Below, one piece after another: positions 16,835-24,585 of a stretch of DNA of 64,000 bases. The stretch spans positions 28,347 through 92,346 of the forward strand of contig JBFLWS010000013.1 of assembly GCA_040757715.1 (NCBI GenBank), in the 5' to 3' direction. A program made the position numbers and the translations under genes. Every line of letters starts with the position of its first letter. The stretch's first letter is position 1. The stretch comes from CAIMFV01 sp040757715. Lineage in GTDB: Bacteria; Pseudomonadota; Alphaproteobacteria; Caulobacterales; Caulobacteraceae. The notes below the pieces were generated by a model. The model saw only the letters and a list, made by a program, of their open reading frames with translations. It was not told where the DNA came from and searched no databases.

Positions 16835-18196
16835 GTGGCTGTCGCCCGCCGCGCGCACATGGCTGTTTCCCGTCGCGACCTGGCCGAGCTGATCAAGCTC
16901 GCCTGGCCGGTGGTGGTGGCGCGCCTCGGCATCCAGGTGATGGGCCTCACCGATGCGGTGGTGGTGGGCCAGTATTCGGCGACCCAGCTCGGCTATCATG
17001 CGCTCGCCTGGGCCCCCACCATGATCGCCCTGGTCACCGGGGTCGGCCTCCTGCAAGGCGTGCAGGTGATGACCGCCCGGGCCATGGGCGAGGGCAAGCC
17101 GGAAAAGGCGGGCGCCGCCTTACGTCGGGGCGTGGTCTACGCCCTGTGGATCGGCCTCGCCTCCAGCCTGATCCTGGTGTTCGCGGGGCCTCTGTTCCTG
17201 CGCAGCCTCGGCATGAAGGACGGCCTCGCCGAGGGGGCCATTCCGGTGATGCTGGTGTTCAGCCTCTCGCTGACCCCCAACCTGATCTACATCGCCGCCA
17301 CCAATTTCGTGGAGGGCCTTGGCCGGCCCGGCATGGGGGCGGTGACCATGTGGGCGGCCAATCTCGCCAACCTGGCGCTGAACCTGCTCTTGGTGCCGGG
17401 GACCTTCGGCCTGCCGGCGCTGGGGGCGGTGGGGGCGGCCTGCGCCACCTTCGGCAGCCGCATAGTCATGATGATCATCCTGCTCGGCTGGATCGCCATG
17501 ATGCCGGGCGCCAAGGGCTTCGGCCTTTTCAAGCGCCCCGCATCCGATCCCGCCGCCGAGCGTGAACAGCGCCATGTGGGCTATGGGGCCGGCGCGTCGC
17601 TGTTCGTGGAGGTGGCCGCCTTCTCCGGCATGAACATCGTCGCCGGCTGGCTCGGCGGCCTCGCCGTCGCAGGCTGGGCCGTGGTGCTGAACGTGGCGGC
17701 CATCGTGTTCATGGCCCCCTTGGGCATCTCCGCGGCCACCTCCATCCTGGTGGGCCAGGCCTATGGGGCCAAGGATTCCGCCGCCGTCACCCGCGCCGGG
17801 ATCACCGGCTTCATCGCCGCCATCGGGGTGACTTCCGTCTGCGCCCTCTTCGTGGGCCTCTGTGCGCCCCTGGTGGCGGGGGCCTACAGCCGGGACCCGG
17901 CCCTCATCGCCGTGATCGCGCCGGCCCTGGTGCTGGCCTCGCTGTTCTTCGTGGCTGACGGACTGCAGACCGTGGGCGCCAACGCGCTTCGAGCGAGAGG
18001 CGACGTGGTGGTCCCCACCGTCACCCATGTGGCCAGCTACGCGGTGGTGATGCTGCCGCTGGGCTATGGCCTCGCCCTGCCGGCGGGGATGGGGCTGATG
18101 GGCATCGTCTGGTCGGTGATCTGGGCGAGCCTCCTGTCGGCCGGGCTCCTGGTGGGCCGCTTCGGCTGGCTGTCGATGAAGGCGTTGGGGAAGTAG
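16835..18196 (+). CDS. MATE family efflux transporter
   Basis: A 453-aa, 12-segment multidrug/toxin extrusion carrier exporting organic compounds by cation antiport. The first helix begins IKLAWPVVVARLGIQVMGL, and the two-fold repeat is visible, with the second half starting near VEVAAFSGMNIVAGWLGG. The GTG at 16835 has GGAG eight bases upstream; an internal ATG at 16859 is the alternative. Its last 36 codons recur in diverged form at 21362-21487, showing that a second MATE gene or recombining allele once existed here. Confidence 0.88.
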   Translation: MAVARRAHMAVSRRDLAELIKLAWPVVVARLGIQVMGLTDAVVVGQYSATQLGYHALAWAPTMIALVTGVGLLQGVQVMTARAMGEGKPEKAGAALRRGVVYALWIGLASSLILVFAGPLFLRSLGMKDGLAEGAIPVMLVFSLSLTPNLIYIAATNFVEGLGRPGMGAVTMWAANLANLALNLLLVPGTFGLPALGAVGAACATFGSRIVMMIILLGWIAMMPGAKGFGLFKRPASDPAAEREQRHVGYGAGASLFVEVAAFSGMNIVAGWLGGLAVAGWAVVLNVAAIVFMAPLGISAATSILVGQAYGAKDSAAVTRAGITGFIAAIGVTSVCALFVGLCAPLVAGAYSRDPALIAVIAPALVLASLFFVADGLQTVGANALRARGDVVVPTVTHVASYAVVMLPLGYGLALPAGMGLMGIVWSVIWASLLSAGLLVGRFGWLSMKALGK

Positions 18197-18218
18197 GGCG
18201 GACTCTGACGCACCATTT

Positions 18219-18244
18219 GTATAGGGTAGCCCCCTATGCTATGT
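18219..18244 (+). promoter_or_regulatory. Candidate DmeR (RcnR/CsoR-type) operator
   Basis: TATAGGGTAGCCCCCTATG contains a five-C tract flanked by AT-rich arms (ATAGG...CTAT). This is the style of operator used by RcnR/FrmR/DmeR-type tetrameric repressors. It lies 8 bp upstream of the dmeR start, where binding would block transcription of dmeR-dmeF. Confidence 0.55.
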
Positions 18245-18251
18245 CGCCGTC

Positions 18252-18530
18252 ATGACTCACACCATCGAACAAAAAGACAAGCTCCTCGCCCGCGCCCGCC
18301 GCCTCCGGGGACAGGTCGTGGCGGTGGAGCGGGCCATCGAGAGCGAGGCGGGCTGCGAGAAGGTTATGCACCTGCTCGCCAGCGCGCGCGCCGCCATGGC
18401 CGGGCTCATGGCGGTGGTGGTCGAGGACCATGTGCTCACGCACCTGGTCGACCGGGAGAAGCACCCCGACGCCTTCAACGCCGACGCCGCCGAGGACTTG
18501 CTCGCGGTGGTGCGGACCTATCTGAAATAG
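18252..18530 (+). CDS. dmeR: Ni/Co-responsive repressor, RcnR/CsoR family
   Basis: A 92-aa all-helical metal sensor (DUF156 family). Counting from Met1, it has His3, Cys35, His60 and His64, exactly the Ni/Co ligand set known for E. coli RcnR. Formaldehyde sensors (FrmR) and Cu sensors (CsoR) differ at these positions. Basic helix 1 (ARARRLRGQVVAVERAI) is the DNA-binding face. The downstream DmeF-type exporter starts 10 bases after the stop, so repressor and pump form one autoregulated operon, as in the rhizobial dmeRF system. Metal identity is inferred from the ligand set and neighbour. Confidence 0.85.
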   Translation: MTHTIEQKDKLLARARRLRGQVVAVERAIESEAGCEKVMHLLASARAAMAGLMAVVVEDHVLTHLVDREKHPDAFNADAAEDLLAVVRTYLK

Positions 18531-18540
18531 GAGACCACCG

Positions 18541-19824
18541 ATGACTGGCGCTCGGATTGGGCCCGCCCCCTCGGCCCATGACCACATCTTCCTCGGATCC
18601 GCGCATGAGCGCAACGAGCGTCGCGCCTGGTTCGTCATCGCCTTGTGCGGCGCGATGATGCTGATCGAGATCGTGGGCGGGTTGCTGTTCGGATCGATCG
18701 CGCTGGTGGCCGACGGCCTGCACATGTCCACCCACGCGGGCGCGCTCCTGCTCGCGGCGCTGGCCTATACCTACGCCCGGCGATATGCGGCCGATCCTCG
18801 CTTCAGCTTCGGCACCGGCAAGCTTGGCGACCTCGCCGGTTTCACCAGCGCCGTGGTTCTGGCCATGATCGCGCTCTTGATCGGCTACGAGGCGGTGTCG
18901 CGCCTGTTCGCGCCGGTGCCGATCCATTTCGCCGAGGCCATTCCCATCGCGGCGCTGGGCCTCGCGGTCAACCTCGCCAGCGCGTGGCTCTTGAGCGGCG
19001 GTCATGGCCACGATCATGGCCACGGTCACAGTCACGGCCACAGTCATCATGGCGCCGGGGGCGGCCACGCCCACCACGACGACCACGCTGAGGCGCAGGT
19101 GATCGGCTTCCCTGACGGGCTGCTGCGCCTGGAGGTGTTCGAAGACGGCGTCCCGCCGAGGTTTCGCATCCACGCGGACTGGTCGCCGCCCGAGCCGATC
19201 GAGGTCGAGACCATCCGCCCCGATGGCACGCGGCAAGTGTTCGCCATGGCCTGGCGCGACGGGGTGCTGGAGAGCCTCGACGACATTCCTGAACCGCACG
19301 CCTTCACGGCCGAGGTGCGTTTGGGCTCAGGTCCTGAGGCGCAACGGCGCTCGGTTGTGTTCGAGGAGCACGAGCACGCATCGGGCCACGCCCATCATAA
19401 CGACAACAACATGCGCGCGGCGGTGATCCACGTCATGGCCGACGCCGCCGTCTCCGTGCTGGTGATCGTGGGCCTCGTGCTCGCGCAGCTGTTCGGCTGG
19501 ATGTGGATGGACCCGCTCGCCGGGCTCGTCGGCGCCTTGGTGATCGCGAGCTGGTCCTACGGCCTGATCCGCGACACCGGCGCGATCCTGCTCGACATGA
19601 ACCCCGATCGCCGACTCACCGACCAGATTCGGCAGACGGTGGAGTCCTCAGGCGACGCGGTGGTCGACCTGCACCTGTGGCGGCTGGGGCCGGGCCACCT
19701 GGGCGCGATCCTCAGCGTGGCGGGGGCTGGCGAGCGGGACGAGGCGCACTATCGCGCCCAGTTGGCGCGCTTTGCAGCGCTGTCGCACGTGACCATCGAG
19801 ATCGTACGGCCGCGCGCGGCATAG
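18541..19824 (+). CDS. dmeF: DmeF-type cation diffusion facilitator (Ni/Co efflux) with inserted domain
   Basis: A 427-aa inner-membrane CDF exporter. The N-terminus AHDHIFLGSAHERNERRAW is typical of DmeF. TM2 carries the HxxxD-type metal site (LVADGLHMSTHAG), and the TM5 partner site is VIHVMADAAVSV. Between TM4 and TM5 there is a very long loop (about residues 155-300). It has a His-rich stretch (GHGHDHGHGHSHGHSHH), then about 90 non-His residues predicted as beta strands (LRLEVFEDGVPPRFRIHADW, VETIRPDGTRQVFA), then a second His cluster (EEHEHASGHAHH). The C-terminal domain is the usual cytosolic ferredoxin-like dimer. AGGAG precedes the ATG. The inserted domain is unusual for CDF proteins and may be a metal-sensing or chaperone module. 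Confidence 0.85.
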   Translation: MTGARIGPAPSAHDHIFLGSAHERNERRAWFVIALCGAMMLIEIVGGLLFGSIALVADGLHMSTHAGALLLAALAYTYARRYAADPRFSFGTGKLGDLAGFTSAVVLAMIALLIGYEAVSRLFAPVPIHFAEAIPIAALGLAVNLASAWLLSGGHGHDHGHGHSHGHSHHGAGGGHAHHDDHAEAQVIGFPDGLLRLEVFEDGVPPRFRIHADWSPPEPIEVETIRPDGTRQVFAMAWRDGVLESLDDIPEPHAFTAEVRLGSGPEAQRRSVVFEEHEHASGHAHHNDNNMRAAVIHVMADAAVSVLVIVGLVLAQLFGWMWMDPLAGLVGALVIASWSYGLIRDTGAILLDMNPDRRLTDQIRQTVESSGDAVVDLHLWRLGPGHLGAILSVAGAGERDEAHYRAQLARFAALSHVTIEIVRPRAA

Positions 19825-19870
19825 CGTTTTTAGACCGAAAACCGGCTCCCACTTTTCGTAAAGCGCTCTA
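19822..19870. repeat. REP-like palindromic element, copy B
   Basis: AGCG...CCGAAAACCGGCTCCCACTTTTCG...CGCT is the reverse-orientation version of the core seen at 13928 and 63415. It lies in the convergent gap between dmeF and the deacetylase gene and overlaps the latter's stop codon by three bases. Confidence 0.65.
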
Positions 19871-20668
19871 CGGCTTCGGGCTTGGGTGGGCCTTGGCCCA
19901 GTCCAGCGCGCCTTGCAAGGTGGTCACCCAGACCTCGCTGCGGTGGGCGGCGAGCCAGGCGATCAGCTCGCGATGTGCGGAGTCCGACACCTGCAGATAG
20001 TCGCCGCCGACGCCGTGGAACAGATAGACCGCCATGCCGCCGCCGGCTGCCGCCTCCTTGGCGAAATCGATCAACTGCGCGCCAGCGACCTCTTCAGGGA
20101 AGCCGCGCGAGGGCACGTGCATCGGATCGATCCGGCCGACGTCGGCGCGCAGGTCGTCGGGCGAGGTCCACACCCCGCGCGCATAGGTCACCAGCTTCGC
20201 GGCCCGGAGCGCCTCCAGATAGTCGACGCCGCCGGCCAGGGTCTGGCCGCAGGGCGAGGCGAACCCGTGGGTCGGCTTGCCGTCCAGCGCGGTCAGCAGG
20301 ACGTTCTCCAGCTCGATCTCCTTTAGCATGTTCGCCGTCGTATAGGCCTCGGACGTGTAGCGGCGATCGGTGGAGAAGTTGGAGGCGGGGCAGGGGTGAT
20401 AGAGGGTGTGGTTGGCGAGCTCATGGCCCTCCGCGGCTGCGGCGCGCCAGCGGGGAATGTCCGCCAGCTTCACCCCGGCGCCAGCGAGGAAGAAGGTCGC
20501 TTTGAACCCGGCCGCGTCCAGCGCCGGCACGGCGTGGTCGAGCTGGGAGTCCAGTGTATCGTCGTAGGTCAGCACCACCGCCGCCTTGGCTCCGCCCGGC
20601 CATTGCGTCGCCGATGCGGCTGACACGCCGCAGACCAGGCTCAGCGCCAGCGCCAGAAACGTCTTCAT
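19868..20668 (-). CDS. Secreted polysaccharide deacetylase (NodB-like, CE4)
   Basis: A 266-aa protein with a signal peptide (MKTFLALALSLVCGVSAASA) and one NodB homology domain. Motif 1 is VVLTYDDTLDSQ (catalytic Asp pair), motif 2 HELANHTLYHP (metal-binding His residues), and the C-terminal motif LFHGVGGDY includes the charge-relay His. It would deacetylate an N- or O-acetylated glycan in the periplasm or outside. The ATG at 20668 has GGGGAG at good spacing. Divergent from the second CBM-like gene across a 174-bp AT-richer promoter region, suggesting shared regulation. Confidence 0.86.
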   Translation of the reverse strand: MKTFLALALSLVCGVSAASATQWPGGAKAAVVLTYDDTLDSQLDHAVPALDAAGFKATFFLAGAGVKLADIPRWRAAAAEGHELANHTLYHPCPASNFSTDRRYTSEAYTTANMLKEIELENVLLTALDGKPTHGFASPCGQTLAGGVDYLEALRAAKLVTYARGVWTSPDDLRADVGRIDPMHVPSRGFPEEVAGAQLIDFAKEAAAGGGMAVYLFHGVGGDYLQVSDSAHRELIAWLAAHRSEVWVTTLQGALDWAKAHPSPKP

Positions 20669-20758
20669 GATCATTCTCCCCACGCGGCGTCTGAAGCGCC
20701 GTCCTCGCGCCGCCCTGGTCCCGCAGGCCGGCGGACGCGACGTTGCGTTTTGTATGTA

Positions 20759-20769
20759 TTGTATTACAA
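20759..20769. promoter_or_regulatory. Operator-like palindrome in divergent promoter
   Basis: TTGTATTACAA is a perfect 11-bp inverted repeat of the type bound by FadR-subfamily GntR regulators. It lies within a longer TTTGTA...TACAAA symmetry. Its position midway between the divergent deacetylase and CBM-like genes suits a shared operator. The regulator is not in the window. Confidence 0.4.
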
Positions 20770-20842
20770 ATGCAATCGGATCGTGCTGAAAATCTTCGCC
20801 GCGCGATCCACCTCGAAGAATGTGGTAGGGAACGGAAACTCC

Positions 20843-21343
20843 ATGAATATCTCTCGTCGTGGCGCCTTGGTCGCATTCGCTGGCGCGTGCGCATCGATCT
20901 CTTCTGTGGCGCGAGCGCAAACGTCGTCCGGTCCGCACGTCATTTTTGACGGTCAGTTGAGAAACGGATGGCAAAACAACAGCTGGGCGAAAGTCGATTT
21001 GGGCTCGAGCTTCGGCGGTGCGCCGGCCATCCAGGTCGAGGGCGCCGCTTGGTCGGCGCTACAGTTTCATCACGCCGACTTCTCCACCAAGGGTTTCAGC
21101 AAGGTGGTGGTGAAAATCAATGGCGGAAAGACCGGCGGGCAAAAGCTCGCACTGATCGCCTCAACGGATAAAAAGCCTTTTGCCCCGAATAAGACGCTTC
21201 CCGAGCTCGTGGCGAATCAGTGGCAGACCTTCGAAGTGGATATTTCCGCAATCGGCGTTGTGGACACGACGATTGAGAATTTGTCGCTGCAAGCGCTGCA
21301 AGACACTCAGCCCTATTACGTCGCCAGCATCGTGCTCGTCTGA
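20843..21343 (+). CDS. Tat-exported stand-alone CBM-like protein, copy 2
   Basis: A 166-aa paralogue of the protein at 6971-7474. It has a twin-arginine leader (MNISRRGALVAFAGA), then IFDGQLRNGWQNNSWAKVDL, SALQFHHADFSTKGFSKV, INGGKTGGQKLAL and the terminal strand PYYVASIVLV. The predicted fold is one beta-sandwich carbohydrate-binding-type domain with no catalytic partner. The ATG at 20843 begins the Tat signal; the longer frame from 20750 has no signal and runs through the promoter. AT content is higher than in neighbours. With the divergent deacetylase it forms a glycan-related pair inside the MATE-flanked cassette. Confidence 0.7.
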   Translation: MNISRRGALVAFAGACASISSVARAQTSSGPHVIFDGQLRNGWQNNSWAKVDLGSSFGGAPAIQVEGAAWSALQFHHADFSTKGFSKVVVKINGGKTGGQKLALIASTDKKPFAPNKTLPELVANQWQTFEVDISAIGVVDTTIENLSLQALQDTQPYYVASIVLV

Positions 21344-21361
21344 GCCTGTAAAGTTAGGGGC

Positions 21362-21487
21362 GCCTCGCCGGCGGGGCTGGGGCTGATGGGCGTCGTCCGG
21401 TCGGTGATCTGGGCGAGCCTCCTCTCCGCCGGGCTGCTGGCGGGGCGCCTCGGCTGGCTGTCGATGAAGGGGGGCGCGCGGCGCTAA
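21362..21487 (+). pseudogene. 3' remnant of a second MATE gene
   Basis: Encodes in frame PAGLGLMGVVRSVIWASLLS then AGLLAGRLGWLSMKGGARR and a stop. It matches the C-terminus of the intact MATE gene (18079-18196) at a constant offset of 3288 bp with no indels, roughly 90% identical by eye. Most differences are synonymous or conservative, so the copy diverged while still translated and was truncated later. It lacks the rest of the gene and a start. Confidence 0.8.
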
Positions 21488-21501
21488 TCAGCCCCCCCCC
21501 C

Positions 21502-22410
21502 TCACACCCCCAATATCCAGCCCTCTTCGCGTTCGACCTTCTCGACGCTCGCCTCAGCCGCGCCGGCGGGGGCGGCGAAGGCCTGGCCGAGGCGCCCTTG
21601 CTCGTCCAGCTTAGCGAAGTGTTCGCACAGGGTGCGCACCTGGGCCTTGTCAGGGATTTCGCCGGGCTCGGCCTTGGCCGGGATCAGCGAGGGATAGATC
21701 TCGGCCACCACCACTTCGCGGCCGTCGAGGTCAGCGGGGGCGATAGCTTTCCAGCCGGTCTGGAACGGCCAGACCACGGCCTTGTCGCCCATGAACTCCA
21801 GGAAGCGGCGCACGGCGGGCACGCCCACCATCACCTGACCGCCGACGCTGCCGGCGCCCATCATCTGCCACACCGGCTTGGGGGCCGACTTGCCGAGGCC
21901 TTGCGCGGCCTCCTCGGTGAGGCGCAGCACGGGAGGCACATCTGCGCCATGCTCGGCAGGCTTGGTGGTGGAGAGCCAGCGCTGGGCGTCCTTGGGCGGC
22001 GAGCCCCAGAAGGGCCGCGCCTCGTCGGTCATCAGCCGGTTCATCTTGGCCGCCACGGCGAAGCGGTTGTTGGTGTTGTCGGCCTTGTCCACCACGTTGG
22101 CGGCGAGGAATGCCCACAGGGCCGACCAGTCATGGCTCTTCAGCTTCAGCGCCTCGGCGGTGCCGGCGGGGAAGCCGAGATTGAAGTCAAAGCCGATCAG
22201 GGCCTTGTCGTTGCGACGGCGCAGATCGGCGATGATCTCCTTCAGCTGCGCCTCGGCCGCCGCGCGGGTGGGCGGGTTGAAGGCCTCGAAGCTGGGGCGG
22301 AAGCGGATGTCGCGCTTGATCACCCCGATCCACACCGAATCCTTGCCCGTTTTCGGCGCGGCGGCGGAGCTCCAGTCCACCATCACATAGGCGTTGAACA
22401 GGCGCGACAT
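21502..22410 (-). CDS. Conserved hypothetical protein, possible RNase H-like fold
   Basis: A 302-aa soluble protein of unknown function. It opens with YVMVDWSSAAAPKTGKDSVW and later has LIGFDFNLGFPAG and VVVAEIYPSL. The spaced acidic residues (VDWSS, FDFN, AEIYP) are reminiscent of DUF429-type RNase H-like proteins, but I cannot assign a function. No signal peptide or membrane segment is seen. It stands alone, directly downstream of the MATE remnant and pointing towards it. Confidence 0.6.
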   Translation of the reverse strand: MSRLFNAYVMVDWSSAAAPKTGKDSVWIGVIKRDIRFRPSFEAFNPPTRAAAEAQLKEIIADLRRRNDKALIGFDFNLGFPAGTAEALKLKSHDWSALWAFLAANVVDKADNTNNRFAVAAKMNRLMTDEARPFWGSPPKDAQRWLSTTKPAEHGADVPPVLRLTEEAAQGLGKSAPKPVWQMMGAGSVGGQVMVGVPAVRRFLEFMGDKAVVWPFQTGWKAIAPADLDGREVVVAEIYPSLIPAKAEPGEIPDKAQVRTLCEHFAKLDEQGRLGQAFAAPAGAAEASVEKVEREEGWILGV

Positions 22411-22530
22411 GGCTTCTAGCGGCTCCAGGCAGGGAGGGGCGGGGGCGCGCCTTCATAAGCACCCCCGCGCGCTTGGCAAGCAAGATCGACCGGGCCAAGC
22501 CAGATCGGATGAAAACCGTCTCTGCGGGGT

Positions 22531-23532
22531 TTAGTTCAGCTTCACCAGCATCTTGCCGATGTTCTCGCCGGTGAACAGTTTGAGGAAGGCGGCGGGGGCC
22601 TGCTCGATGCCGTGGTCCACCGACTCGCGCCACTTGATCTTGCCAGCGCCGATCCAGCCCGACATGTCGGCGATGAAGGTCGGCAACTCGCCAAAGTGAT
22701 CCGAGACGATGAAGCCTTCCAGGCGCAGGCGCTTGCCCACCACGGCGATGATGTTGGAAGGGCCGGGCTGGGGCGCGGTGTCGTTATATTGCGAGATCAT
22801 GCCGCAGAAGGCGAAGCGGGCGAAGGGACGCGCCGCATTGATGGCCGCTTCCAGATGCGCGCCGCCCACGTTCTCGAAATAGACGTCGATGCCCTTGGGC
22901 GCGGCCTTGGCGAGGGCGGCGGTGAGGTCCTGCTCGGCCTTGTAGTCGATGACGTGGTCGCAGCCGATCTCCTTCAGGAAGGCGACCTTGTCCGCCCCGC
23001 CGGCCGAGCCGATCACCGTGGCGCCCTTCAGCTTGGCGATCTGGCAGACGATCTGGCCCACCGCGCCGGCCGCGGCCGAGACGAACACCACATCCCCCGC
23101 CTTGCAGCCGGCGATCTTCAAAAGGCCCACATAGGCGGTGAGGCCCGGCATGCCGGCGACGCCGAGGAAGGCCTGCGGCGGCAGGCCGTGGGTCTCGATC
23201 TTCTGCAGATAGCCGGCCGGGGCGTTGAACAGCTCGCGCCAGCCCAGCATGGAGTTCACCAGGTCGCCGACCTTGAAGCCCGGGTCGTTGGAGGCGATGA
23301 CCTCGCCCACCGCGCCGCCTTCCAGCGCCTTGCCGATCTGGAACGGCGGCACATAGCTTTCGCGGTCGTACATGCGGCCCCGCATATAGGGGTCCACTGA
23401 CATGTAGAGGTTCTTCACCTGCACTTCGCCGGGACCGGGGGCGCCGACCTCCACCGTGGCGAGCTCGAAGTCGCTGAGCTTGGGCATGCCGACGGGGCGG
23501 CTCTTCAGCCGGATTTCGCGCGAAGTCGTCAT
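22531..23532 (-). CDS. NADP-dependent zinc-free oxidoreductase, MDR superfamily (CurA/LTB4DH-like)
   Basis: A 333-aa medium-chain reductase of the leukotriene B4 12-hydroxydehydrogenase/curcumin reductase type, which reduces alpha,beta-unsaturated carbonyls with NADPH. Landmarks are NLYMSVDPYMRGRM (about 47-60), the nucleotide-fold VSAAAGAVGQIVCQIAKLKG, and VIDYKAEQDL. Zinc ligands are absent. The ATG at 23532 has AGGAA upstream and matches the family N-terminus; a longer frame reading from 24183 is spurious, since it runs antisense through the next gene. Confidence 0.88.
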   Translation of the reverse strand: MTTSREIRLKSRPVGMPKLSDFELATVEVGAPGPGEVQVKNLYMSVDPYMRGRMYDRESYVPPFQIGKALEGGAVGEVIASNDPGFKVGDLVNSMLGWRELFNAPAGYLQKIETHGLPPQAFLGVAGMPGLTAYVGLLKIAGCKAGDVVFVSAAAGAVGQIVCQIAKLKGATVIGSAGGADKVAFLKEIGCDHVIDYKAEQDLTAALAKAAPKGIDVYFENVGGAHLEAAINAARPFARFAFCGMISQYNDTAPQPGPSNIIAVVGKRLRLEGFIVSDHFGELPTFIADMSGWIGAGKIKWRESVDHGIEQAPAAFLKLFTGENIGKMLVKLN

Positions 23533-23688
23533 TGTGGGTTCCTCCCGATTATGCGTCATCCAAGAGTAGGGATGCGACCAGACGGGAACAACCACCGAAG
23601 ATCGCATTCCTATATCGCTTTCAGCTTGCGATTCCGGCCGCGGCGCAGGATGGAAGGGGCGGGGGACGTTTTCCAGTTGCGAGGGGTC

Positions 23689-24585
23689 ATGGGCGAGTTG
23701 AAGGCCGGCGTCGCGGGCGCGGGCGTGTTCGGCGGTTTCCACGCCAAGAAATATGCGAGCCTCGAAGGGGTGCGCCTCGCCCGAGTGTTCGACGTGGACC
23801 TCGACCGCGCCAAGGCCCTGGCCGAGCCCCTGGGCGCCGAGGCGGTGGATGATCTCGATACCTTCGTCGCCGGCCTCGACGTGGTGACGGTGGCGAGCCC
23901 TGGATTCACCCATGCCGAGATCGCCGCCAGGGCGCTCAGCGTCGGGGCTTCGGTCTATGTTGAAAAGCCGCTGGCGGTGACCGTGGACGACGCCGAGACG
24001 CTGGTGGCCCTGGCGGCGGCGCAGAACCGGGTGCTGGCCTGCGGGCATCAGGAGCGGGTGGTGTTCGAGGCCATGGGCCTGACCACCCTGCCCAAGGCCC
24101 CGCTGCGCCTCAGCGCCCTGCGTCGCGGCACCCCCAACACGCGCAATCGCGACATTTCCTGCGTGCTCGATCTGATGATCCACGACCTCGACCTCGCCCT
24201 CATCCTCATGGGCGAGGAGGCTATCGCCGTGGAGGCCGAAGGCGAATTCGACGCCGTGCGCGCCGAGGTCACCTTCGCCAATGGGGCCACCGCGAGCTTC
24301 GAGGCGAGCCGCATCGCGGAGGCCCGCGAGCGGCGCTTCGAGGCGGTGTTCGACGAGGGCCAGGTGGCCATCGACTTCCTCGCCCCGTCGTTCGAGAACA
24401 CCACCCCCTTCGCTCTAAACCCGAACTTCGCCGACAGCCCGGCGGCCAAGGACCCGCTGGGCGTCAGCGTCACGCGCTTCCTCGCCGCCGTGCGTGGCGA
24501 AGACGTGCGCCCCATCGCCAGCGGCCTCGATGGCGAGCGGGCCCTCGACCTCGCCCTCGCGGTGGAGCACGCCGCGGGGCTATGA
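23689..24585 (+). CDS. Gfo/Idh/MocA family oxidoreductase
   Basis: A 298-aa NAD(P)-dependent dehydrogenase-like protein. The Rossmann start is AGVAGAGVFGGFHAKKY, the conserved sugar-dehydrogenase motif VYVEKPLAVT holds the E-K-P triad (about residue 88), and the active-site region is DLMIHDLDLALILMGE (H-D pair). Such proteins oxidise sugars, inositols or biliverdin-like substrates, or act in UDP-sugar pathways; the substrate here is unknown. An ATG at 23650 is an alternative start. The stop overlaps the convergent AidA/PixA gene by six bases. Confidence 0.82.
   Translation: MGELKAGVAGAGVFGGFHAKKYASLEGVRLARVFDVDLDRAKALAEPLGAEAVDDLDTFVAGLDVVTVASPGFTHAEIAARALSVGASVYVEKPLAVTVDDAETLVALAAAQNRVLACGHQERVVFEAMGLTTLPKAPLRLSALRRGTPNTRNRDISCVLDLMIHDLDLALILMGEEAIAVEAEGEFDAVRAEVTFANGATASFEASRIAEARERRFEAVFDEGQVAIDFLAPSFENTTPFALNPNFADSPAAKDPLGVSVTRFLAAVRGEDVRPIASGLDGERALDLALAVEHAAGL

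Noticed and set aside
23533..24183. N-terminal extension of the CurA-like oxidoreductase
   Set aside because: It lies antisense within the Gfo/Idh gene; the family start and ribosome site are at 23532.
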